Assembly: GCA_029945375.1 (NCBI GenBank)
Contig: JAQOTE010000017.1
Location: forward strand, 62,001-126,000
Direction of reading: 5' to 3'
Length of the DNA stretch: 64,000 bases
From: Agaricus subrufescens
Taxonomy: Eukaryota > Basidiomycota > Agaricomycetes > Agaricales > Agaricaceae
Shown: positions 53,106 through 61,384 of the stretch, piece after piece
Layout: the number at the start of each line of letters is the position of its first letter
Position numbering within the stretch: position 1 is the stretch's first letter
Notes under the pieces: generated by a model
The model's database searches: none
Told to the model about the DNA's origin: nothing
The model's input: only the letters and a program-made list of their open reading frames with translations
Made by a program: the position numbers and the translations under genes

Positions 53106-55205
53106 TTTTCTTTGAGTAATCACGCTTTCAGACAAACTGCCTTCGTACTTGGGGTGCCATGACATGTTCCCCCGGCTTTACATCGCCTGCCCGCCCTACA
53201 CCAGTAGATAACTAGTGGAAGGAAAAAACTGCATACGTAGACTAAAGAATGTTCCATAGAATCGAAGTGGTACGCATAAAAGAAAGTCCGAATTGATACT
53301 TACAAGACGGTGAGAGATGAAAATGAAAAATAGAAGCGGTTAAAAATACACGTCACCTCTGTTAAATCTTCTTCGGCGGAAATTGGCGGCGAAGCCATTC
53401 CCTGTCAAAGCGATGGGCCCAGAACGGACAACTCTTCCTGTCCAGGGCGGAGTGATTGTGCTTTTCCCACTTCGATGCGGTACAGTTCACACAATGCCGG
53501 TTCTCAACCGAAGCGGCCGGAACCATAAGATGATGCGAGTCCTCCCGATGAGGACCCCCGCAGAGTGGGCAGCGCACGCCTTCCTGGCAGCACTTGCTAG
53601 AATGATGACCCCATCTATAGCACCGAGTGCACAAGATGGAGCCGGAATGGGGACGAGCGCCGGCAATCCTGCAATTGACTCCAGCGACTTGAATATGCTT
53701 ACTGATGTAACCTTTCGCATTAGCACCGGAAACCGAATCGGCGATGTCGACCCATGCAACGCATGTGTCAGAGTGGGGAGAAGTCCGCATAACGCGGATG
53801 TTGCGAGTGTCATCGGCTAACGCTGAGCCGACTATGGATTTTCGGAACTCGTCGTGGATACGAGCCGAAGTGGGGGCGAGCCATTCCTTGGAGGTAGGAT
53901 CAGTGATAGGGATGTCCAGCACCTTAAGGTAGGAGGTGGACATGATGGAGGACCTGCGAATGGGGTTCGCACCTTCTGGGACAGGGAAACACGCCTTGAT
54001 GTGCTTGAGCACGAAGTCGGATTCTGATCTAGTAGGAACGCGGCTGGTAGTTAGGAAAATTTTTCCCAGGCCGCCTTCATCAAGGGAAGAAACGATAATC
54101 AAGTCGCTGGACTCGGGTAGATTCTTCGCGATAAGTTTGTTGAGATCAAGCAAGATCTCCGAGGTGATTTGAGTAGCCTTGAAATTCAAGACACTCGGCG
54201 CACAGATGGAGATACCTCGGCGCGAAGGGCCATGGATAGTATGTTTGCCCTGACGACGACAATGTTTGGGCGCAGCAACAGAAACAGCGGGAGCCTCCGA
54301 AGGAGGCGGACGCTGTTGGAGAACGGGAGCCTGTGCACGATCAGCTTTCGCTGGAGCACTCGGCTTGGGAGGAGGGGATGGCGGCGTAACTTTAGTCCGC
54401 TTAACATGAGGTTTCGGGATAGGCCGAGGGGCTTGACCCGAGGTACCGGAAGGAAGGGGGGCGAAATCCACGCGTTGAGAACGTGGTAGTCCATCGAGTA
54501 AATTGGCAACAGTGAAGCCACCGTCGCATTTGAGATCGAGAACAGCCCGGTCCCATAGTAGGATCTGAAGGCTTGTGAGTATCATGGATAGAAACCGAGG
54601 AGTGTCGCTATCCGCAGCAGAGAGAGAAGACGTATAGTCCTCCAGAGTAGAAAAAAAGAGATCTTGTCCAGGAACGTTATCTCTAGTATAAGGAATCTCT
54701 GGGACCGGGGGGTCAGGAGAGACTTCCACAGGAATGCGAGCTGGCGATTCCGTGGTCAACATAGCGGAGGGGGTCGGAGACGGCTGTTCAGGCCGTTTGC
54801 CCAGAAGAGACTGAGTGACTTGCATCAACTCGTGTCGAGGTGCTGAATCAAAAGCAGAGAGAATCTCTGCTGGTGGAAGAAGATTTCCAGGTCTGGAGGC
54901 CGAGGCCTGTTCAGACTGGAAGGGGGTGCCGCCGACATAAGTCTGGCTAGGGTTAGACAAAGTGCCCAAAAAGAAGGAGGGCTCAAGTTCGGGAACAGGA
55001 GGGGCAGGGCCTGGGGAATCCCAGTCCTCGTCCGCAAATTCCTGCAGTGTCTCGCAACGCGGCGGGGCAGGCGTACCTGCCGGAGGAGGTTGTTGAGACT
55101 TATTGCGACGTTTAGGAGGCATAATGAATTGTATTCCCTACTAGTACAACTAAACCACAGAGGCTTCCAAAAGAGGAAGGTAGTGGTAAGAGGTCAAGGA
55201 AGGAA
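53106..55205 (-). mobile_element. ORF1-only LINE-like element, subfamily II, with intact ORF (copy 8)
   Basis: Perfect 16-bp target duplication TGACCATTGTCTCTGG at 53090-53105 and 55206-55221. The tail is short and impure (AAAGAAAA). The 3' UTR has GATGTAAAG..GGGGGAAC and TGTCATGGCACCCC, closer to the EN-RT LINEs at 9912 and 31474 than to subfamily I. The 5' end reads CCTTGACCTCTTACCACTAC. Confidence 0.9.
53362..55122 (-). CDS. ORF1 Gag-like zinc-knuckle protein of half-LINE, intact
   Basis: A full 586-aa frame from MPPKRRNKSQQPPPAGTPAP to QFPPKKI. A Pro-rich N-terminus is followed by a basic Ala/Pro linker and a conserved core (KATQITSEILLDLNKLIAKN, MSTSYLKVLDIPI, DTCVAWVDIADSVSG, VNCRIAGARPHSGS). 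The knuckles are CTRCYRWGHHSSKC and CPLCGGPHREDSHH; a CVNCTASKWEKHNHS segment follows and CPFWAHRFDREWLRRQFP closes the protein. It aligns with the C-terminal half of EN-RT LINE ORF1. Likely role: binds element RNA in an RNP. Without its own RT it would depend on a LINE ORF2. The ATG is the first after the 5' end and is shared with the relative at 4190. The only undamaged ORF1 in the window. Confidence 0.9.
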   Translation of the reverse strand: MPPKRRNKSQQPPPAGTPAPPRCETLQEFADEDWDSPGPAPPVPELEPSFFLGTLSNPSQTYVGGTPFQSEQASASRPGNLLPPAEILSAFDSAPRHELMQVTQSLLGKRPEQPSPTPSAMLTTESPARIPVEVSPDPPVPEIPYTRDNVPGQDLFFSTLEDYTSSLSAADSDTPRFLSMILTSLQILLWDRAVLDLKCDGGFTVANLLDGLPRSQRVDFAPLPSGTSGQAPRPIPKPHVKRTKVTPPSPPPKPSAPAKADRAQAPVLQQRPPPSEAPAVSVAAPKHCRRQGKHTIHGPSRRGISICAPSVLNFKATQITSEILLDLNKLIAKNLPESSDLIIVSSLDEGGLGKIFLTTSRVPTRSESDFVLKHIKACFPVPEGANPIRRSSIMSTSYLKVLDIPITDPTSKEWLAPTSARIHDEFRKSIVGSALADDTRNIRVMRTSPHSDTCVAWVDIADSVSGANAKGYISKHIQVAGVNCRIAGARPHSGSILCTRCYRWGHHSSKCCQEGVRCPLCGGPHREDSHHLMVPAASVENRHCVNCTASKWEKHNHSALDRKSCPFWAHRFDREWLRRQFPPKKI

Positions 55206-55624
55206 TGACCATTGTCTCTGGTGCTGCTGTGGGCTGGTCCTCAAAGCGTCAGGCTTTTGTGACTCTCTCGAGCACTGAGGCCGAGTTTGTGGCTGCTGTT
55301 GAGGCTGGAAAGGAGATCAAGTGGACCAGGAACATTCTCAGTGAGTTTGGCTACCCCCAGACACTTGCTTCGACTTTATTTGTTGATAACAAGTCTGGAA
55401 TCAGTGTGGCAAAGAATCCTGAACACCACGGGCGCATGAAACACCTAGATCTTCGGTTCTACTGGCTCCGGGAGGCTGTAGAAGAAGGAATCATTGATCC
55501 ACTCTATGTTTCTACTGATCAGCAAGTGGCAGACATTCTGACCAAGGCTGTGGCACCAAAGGTGATTGATTTTGCTGTCCCGCTATTGGGACTTGGACAC
55601 TAGACTGCTTGGATCAAGGGGGTG

Positions 55625-55941
55625 TGTTAGAATGCCCCAAGCATTCAGCTATTAGAGTGACTGGACAATTTGTTTTGTGTATATCTCGACTTAGAGTAAT
55701 GTGGACGGTTCCGCTCACGTGATAGATTAGTCAGCGCATGTTGAACTTGCCTGTGGATGACTTAGAAGTCTTTAGCTTCTTATACTTGTCCACAGGTGAG
55801 CAATCTCTTTGTATTGTTGTTTCAGCTTCTTATACTTGTCCACAGATTAACTGTGCTAATACTAGCTCATTTCTTATCCGATCCGCTCGATACTAGCGTC
55901 GTTAAGATTGCCACTGCAAACTCTACGTTCCACTTCCAACA
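55625..55941 (+). repeat. Copia family A LTR shared by two internal regions
   Basis: 317 bp, complete. A polypurine tract precedes it (3' LTR of the pol fragment) and a primer site follows (5' LTR of the next gag), so one LTR serves two elements, as in a tandem product of LTR recombination. Hairpin GAATGC-CCCAA-GCATTC at 55630-55646. Confidence 0.9.
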
Positions 55942-55953
55942 GGTTATGGGCCC
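55942..55953 (+). other. Primer-binding site (half tRNA-iMet type)
   Basis: GGTTATGGGCCC immediately after the LTR end, CTTCCAACA. It would prime minus-strand synthesis of the element carrying the gag at 56075. Confidence 0.8.
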
Positions 55954-56074
55954 CGGCTTCTAACGACCTACAAATCGACTTCTCATTCTTCAACCATCTT
56001 CAACTCAACAACTACTCTTTCCCTTCCCTCCTCCCCCAAACTATTTCGCTTCTCCTGCCCTCATTTTTGCTCGT

Positions 56075-56821
56075 ATGGCTTCGGGTTCACCAGCGTTCGT
56101 TAAGCTCAATGGGGAGAACTATGCCACGTGGTCTGGCGAGATGGAGGCCTGGCTACGAGCCTCAGGCCTATGGAGACTTGTTTCAGGCAAGCAGAGTCCT
56201 CCCTCCATTCCCTCTTCCCCCACTCCCCAGGATTTCGCTTCCCAGTCACTCTGGGAGGATAAACTCGACAGGGCAGCTGGCTGGCTGTATCTAATGGTTG
56301 AAGAAGACCAAAGGGTGCATTTTGCAGGCATCCAGGATGATCCAATCAAGATGTGGGCTGCTCTGGAGGCTGTACATCGTCAGAAGAAGGCTGGAATGCG
56401 ATTCAATGCCTATGATGAGCTCTTCAGCATCCGAAAACACGAAGAGGAGTCGCTCCAATCGCTTATAAACCGTGTAGAGGGCTGCAACCGTCGTCTAAAG
56501 GAGCTTAGACCGGAGAAATTCACTTTAGAGCAGCTGGATGATGAGCTGGCCTCTATGGCACTCATAAGGGCGCTCCCGGACGAGTTTTCGGCCTTCACAT
56601 CGTCTCTCCTGCTCATGGACAAGCTGGACAAGACCACAATTCATCAGGCCTTCGTTACAGAGGATATTCAGCGAAGGAAACGTGCTCAGGACACCTTGGG
56701 AGGCTCCCAGGCCCTAGCAGCGCGTTCTGGCTTCAAAAACGCGTCAGAGACCTGCGATTTCTGCGGGAGGACTGGTCACAAGGTGGCTAACTGCTGGACG
56801 TTCGGAAAAGCGAAGAAACGC
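56075..56821 (+). CDS. gag: Copia A Gag, open frame, C-terminally truncated
   Basis: About 249 codons from MASGSPAFVKLNGENYATWS through AGWLYLMVEEDQRVHFAGI to the CCHC knuckle CDFCGRTGHKVANC. It is cut at KAKKR by the gypsy LTR at 56822. The 133-bp leader between primer site and ATG matches the other copies. No premature stop, and protease and pol are missing. Few differences from the gag at 26462-27406. Confidence 0.85.
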
Positions 56822-58175
56822 TGTAGAGGTAGTAAATGAAACGTTAAGGGTGTAGCTAGTTTAATAAACACACCACACTTCACTAACTAGTACTCGTAAA
56901 TGCAAGTTCGTGGGGAGATATTCAAGAGAAAAGGTTATTTCGAAGTTAAAGTTAATAAAGAAGGAATTCCAAATCAAAGAATCCTCAAACTTGCTCTAGC
57001 TACAAACGGGCTGAAGGGCTATGTGAACTTTGAACTCTAGCTACTGTGTTGTAAGCCAAGCTAAGTCGCACCAATGACGTTTAATGAGGAGCTGCGATGA
57101 TCTAACTCACCAGTTATCCACCGACTCCACAATTACAACTCAAGCTAGCACCGACTTACACCTCTGCTGGATATAAGCGTGCGATGGTAGCCTAGCTAGT
57201 CTCTTAAACTATCGTATCACTGGCAACTTAGTGAATTCTCTGAACGGGTAATGTCTCCGATGTGAACTGCTGAACTAGTCTGAGTTTTTCTAGAAGCTCT
57301 CTCGCAAGCTAGTTGTTATTCACTTATTAGATCGCTACTTTACAAATCACGATCCTCAAAGCTAGACGTGGGCCGGAGATTGCTTGCCTTTCTTGACGCT
57401 AGCTAGAGGGTTTTTATATTCACATTATGCGTACAAATATTAACAAAGTAGTTCTACTATTACTAAGGGTATCATATGGACTGGGCTGAGGGTACGGATA
57501 GATCCTATCCATGCACCAATCATCATGGTTGGAGCAGGTGCTGCCTGACGTCGCTTAGCACCTTACCCCTTCCAACTAACAATGGTAGCTAGTCTTCATT
57601 GTGCTACCCCTGGCATCCACATGGGTACGTTGTCAGGTTTCAGAATGCCGAAGGCCGCTTGGCTGAACGTTCTATCCGTTCAGATTCGTTATCGATATGT
57701 GATGAGAATCCTAATCGGTGATATGTCTGGCTAGCTAGTGGGTCCACGATAATCTGATGGGATTTCAGCTCGCTAGTTTGCGTGATAGCCGTTCCCTGTC
57801 CGAGCCGATGTCTTCTGCGGGTCAACTGCTTCGAATAGTATATCTCTGGAGGAGTGATCTGTAGTTTCGCTAAGCATAAATCGACGTTTCGTCTAGGTAG
57901 TTAGAGCGTCATCGTCGTATTTCGGCCTAATTAGTTGTCACCACCAGATCTAATGCCTCTACTCGGATCATTCCTGGTAGCTAGTGACTATATTTGCCTT
58001 ACACGGTACAGTTTTCCCGTATAAGAGTCAAGGCGGATTTATCAGACTACGAGAGATACTATTGAGGTGTCGAGAGATGGTTAGGTTCTGACCCTGCACC
58101 TTGGCTAGTGGGTGTTATACCCTTGTAAATACTAGCTAGTACATTTCTACGCGTAAAACGGCGCGGGCCGTATCA
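56822..58175 (-). repeat. Ty3/gypsy 3' LTR, 1354 bp, CTAG-rich
   Basis: On its own strand it reads TGATACGGCCCGCGCCG...TTTACTACCTCTACA, with TG/CA ends. A polypurine tract lies just upstream. It interrupts a copia gag. By my count CTAG occurs 22 times, often as CTAGCTAG (57185, 57412, 57724, 58133); about five would be expected by chance. No coding sequence. Confidence 0.8.
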
Positions 58176-58187
58176 TCTCCCCCTCAC
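58176..58187 (-). other. Polypurine tract of the gypsy element
   Basis: TCTCCCCCTCAC on the plus strand is GTGAGGGGGAGA on the element strand, directly before the LTR start TGATACGG. This fixes the element as minus strand, in agreement with the integrase. Confidence 0.75.
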
Positions 58188-58730
58188 TATAAGCTGACTG
58201 TCCCCAGTCATCGAACTGCTGGATATTTCTGAGTTTATCGGGGCTGTTGCCATGCTTCTGGTATACTGACTTGTGCCTACGCGAATCCCTCGGGTGCTTT
58301 TAGCCACACGTGTTGCTGATGTTTTAGGAACTAGCGGTCTGCCTGTCATTTTAACTACGGGGTGCGGAATATTGGGTACACGTGGCGAATATTTTTAGAT
58401 CTCGGACCTCGGGGTTAACTAGTTAGTTCCCGGGTTGGCGGATCCTCCATCGCTTGATCGGACTCGCTATCTCCGCTTCTATTTTTATACCTTATCCTCC
58501 GTTCCTCGATAGCTACTGATTCTTCTGTCTTTTTACTGTCTAGCTCACTTGTGTAGAGACAGAAACATCGCTGTAACTGGTATGGATGGACAAAACAGCT
58601 CGTCCGTGCTTTTTGTCTCGTCCGATTTTAATCGTGTTCCTGCGATGGCATAGGATTAGGTAGGTGGCGTTGCTTTATTAGGTACGGCGGTTACGGGCTC
58701 GGCCAACTACCAACTCGGCCGGGAACGCCT
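58188..58730. other. Non-coding region upstream of the first antisense gene
   Basis: No convincing frame. It lies between the polypurine tract and the promoter of the plus-strand gene at 58791. It holds a few CTAG motifs (58331, 58419, 58541) and would be 3' untranslated sequence of the minus-strand gypsy transcript. Confidence 0.6.
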
Positions 58731-58738
58731 TATATAAA
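58731..58738 (+). promoter_or_regulatory. TATA box of antisense gene 1
   Basis: TATATAAA lies 60 bp before the ATG at 58791. A comparable TATA lies 69 bp before the ATG of gene 2, which supports transcription on the plus strand. Confidence 0.65.
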
Positions 58739-58790
58739 CGTTTCCTTGGCTTGGTAGCGTGTCCTTTGTTTCTTGCCTCCTGCTTCTACG

Positions 58791-60577
58791 ATGCCTGCTG
58801 CTAAACCCAAGCCTCGCAAGTCTACTGTCGCCTCGAAGCCTCAAACTGCTCCCAAATCTAAGTCTCGGCCCCATATCAAACAGGAAAAGGTCGCCGCTTC
58901 TTCTGCTACTACATCTGCCCCTCCGTCGGCGGCGCTTGTGGCTTTGAAGGCCTCTTTGACTGCAAAGACTGCTGCTCGCGTACTCGCACAAGCTCGCGCT
59001 GAGGAGACTGCCCTCGCCGAGAAACTGGCGAAGTTGCAAGCCGCTGAACCGGACCCTCTTCCCGTTGTTGAGGTAGAGGACCCCGTTGCTTCTGATCCGT
59101 GAGTCGATCCTTAGGATGATACTAACTAGGGATGCTATTGATTGTTCGGTGTCTAGCGAGGATTCCGCCGATGAAACTGCCGAAGGAAGCGTTGACGAAT
59201 TGGCTAACGATTCTGCTGAGCGCCCAGCCCGCGGCCAGAAGCGCCCTCGTTCTGTTTCGCCTGAGGTGGTTTCCGCCAAAGCTCCTCGCACCTCTGCGCG
59301 TCAGTCTGCTGCCGCTTCCAAAATCAAAGCTACTCCTCCCGCTTCCACGTCCAAAACAACCCTCCCTGCCAAAACGAAAGCTCCGAAGGCGGACCCTATC
59401 GAGCGTCGCAAAGGCGCCTTGCTTACTATCACTGAGAAGGCCAAATTCGATAAGAAACACCCCCCCCCGGTTCGTGGCAGTGGTATGTTTTGAAGACTTC
59501 CGTTTCTTTTTAAACTAGTTTCGCTGATCTGCTCTTTTACAGGCTTACGTCGTAGCGACGACTTAGTACGGGACTATGGTATTGTTGCTGGCACCCCCAT
59601 CCTTGATCATACGGCTAGCCTCTTCACTATGGCTTCTGATATCTGCTCTCGTGCGGTCCCGGATGGCGGTTGTATCTCTTGTTTGTTGAATTTCAACATC
59701 TGTGATCATTCTTACGATACTCTTTCTGGTGAGACTCGGGCAGCGACGGCGGACGTGCGTGACGAACTCAGCGCTGCTATAGCTGGTGCTGCATGTTTAA
59801 CTTGTCGCGCTAAAGGCCGTTCCCATTGCTCCCACAATAAGCCTGCGCCTGTGGTCCAATTCTTGGCCGAGGCCCTCCGTTCTCATGGTCTCTCTAGCGA
59901 GTCCTGTACGTCTTTTCTCTTTGGTCTTTTTCTGTACTGATTTTGTCGGTTTTACTTCTTTTCTAGCTCTTCGTGTTGCCGCGCGCAATCTTAGCGTTGG
60001 TTACACTCAATTGACGATGCAACAGAAGCTTCTGTCATTGTCCCAAGCTCGTCTTCTGTCTGATTGTGCCTGTCACGCCGCGGAGATTTTGCAAGCTCGA
60101 GCAGTGCATGCCCACGATCCCGATTATTTCGTCAACGCCCATCTCGTCAAGGATCGTTCGCAACTCGATACGCTTTTCGAGATTTGTGAACAATTCTTTC
60201 CGTCCCCTGGCGCCCCCGAAGCTTCTCATGAAGCCGCTCTTCGTCTCTATCAGGCTTACGGCGACATGATGAACTTTATTCATGAGACCGACGACTTGCA
60301 CCGTGGCGGTCATTACTGGAGTAACCTCCCGGAGAGGCCCCCCCTTCATGCTAGTTTTTCAACTCGTAATACGATGGCTCAGGAGATGCACTTTCGCCAG
60401 CCAACTGAGGCTTCTGAAGATTCTGTCAATGACGAACTTGCTGGAGAGGAGGCCGCCGATGAAGATGCTTCTGAAGAGGAGGTGGCCGCTGAGGCCGTCG
60501 TCCCCATTACCTCCTCTTCTCGCTCCTCGCCGTCCAAAGGCAAAGGCAAGGCTGTGGTGGACGAGTCTGCCGTTTGA
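58791..60577 (+). CDS. Antisense gene 1 of the gypsy element, four exons, 535 aa
   Basis: Exons 58791-59098, 59157-59482, 59543-59905 and 59967-60577. Donors are GTGAGT, GTATGT and GTACGT, each acceptor is YAG, and the phases match through to a TGA at 60575. The product starts with a Lys/Ser/Ala/Pro-rich basic region. Two spaced metal-binding-type motifs follow: C-x2-C-x6-C-x-H (C255, C258, C265, H267) and C-x2-C-x7-C-x-H (C296, C299, C307, H309). The C-terminus is very acidic (EEAADEDASEEE) then Ser-rich. Family not recognised. The cysteine spacing recalls fungal zinc clusters with a long linker, so nucleic-acid binding is possible but inferred. It lies opposite in strand to the gypsy pol, between integrase and LTR. 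Confidence 0.75.
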
Positions 60578-61384
60578 TCGTCGTCTGCTGGTGGGGTCTC
60601 CATTTCTGCCACGGTTTCATTTTATTTTTCTGTCTTATCTTGCTGTTGTCTTGTTTTGAATCTGTACTTAACTCGGGTATCCACTCCCATCTCTGTCGTA
60701 GTTAAAGTACTGAATTCAAATTTCTGTTGTTCCGTTCCTAGCTTGTGTTTCCGCAAACAGCTAGCTGGTGCCCTAATCGGATTCTTGATCCGTAACTACA
60801 ACTTATCTCCTTCTGGTGGCAATTATTTCATCGCGTCACACCTTTGAGATTTCGCTCTGTTATTTGAAATTGGGCTATCTGTAATCCGATCGCTCCTCTT
60901 TTTAGAGTAGATCGGAAGCCGATCTCTTCCCAGCATTAGGCTGGTTGCTTTTCTGTCTTTTTGCGAGGTAAAGGTCTTGTATATTCCCTTGCTGCTTACG
61001 GCCTGGCCTGAAAAAACCTACGGAGGTTCTCTTTTACCCCTCCCCCCCACTATATGTTTAAGACGCCCTCGTCGAACACTTAGTGCATAAGTTGCCCTTG
61101 TGACACCAGCTAGCACGTCCTTTACAAGTGTGCAGGTCTAAGCGAATGCCGCTTACATTTTTCCGAACTACCAAGTTACGTGCTCTGGAGCATGTGGTCG
61201 GTAGGTACCCGAGAAGTGAACAAGTCCCCCTACCCATGCTTTATTATCGCTCACTAGCTAGCAGGATGCCATGGGTCGAGTTCGCTTCGTATCTGATTTT
61301 GCTGGTCGAGGCGGCTATAAAAGAGGCCCTCCTCGGTTTATTTTCAGACATCGAACCGCCTACCCTACCCTCGATTCGCCCTAC
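60578..61384. other. Spacer between the two antisense genes
   Basis: No supported gene. It would contain the 3' UTR of gene 1 (T-rich run at 60610-60660) and the promoter of gene 2. CTAG motifs occur at about 60743, 60769, 61112 and 61253. Confidence 0.6.
61316..61322 (+). promoter_or_regulatory. TATA box of antisense gene 2
   Basis: TATAAAA lies 69 bp before the ATG at 61385, the same arrangement as gene 1. The frame is open further upstream, but the ATG at 61385 downstream of the TATA is preferred. Confidence 0.6.

Larger units (their letters stand above)
52964..55624 (+). pseudogene. pol: Copia A pol fragment: RNase H end, interrupted
   Basis: Pieces 52964-53105 and 55222-55603 join across a LINE-like insert. 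The left piece covers LKGTLHYQLVYRGGDSGELF to GGYVTIVSG, and the right piece runs from GAAVGWSSKRQAFVTLSS to PLLGLGH. Neither has a stop. Polypurine tract GATCAAGGGGGTG at about 55612-55624 leads into the LTR. Confidence 0.85.

Noticed and set aside
57640..57825. 61-codon minus-strand frame in the gypsy LTR
   Set aside because: Short, without motif, and inside an LTR bounded by a polypurine tract and TG/CA ends.
59099..59129. 31-nt alternative for intron 1 of antisense gene 1 (acceptor after ACTAACTAG)
   Set aside because: Too short, with the branch site next to the acceptor. The 58-nt choice ending at 59156 keeps the frame and gives normal spacing.
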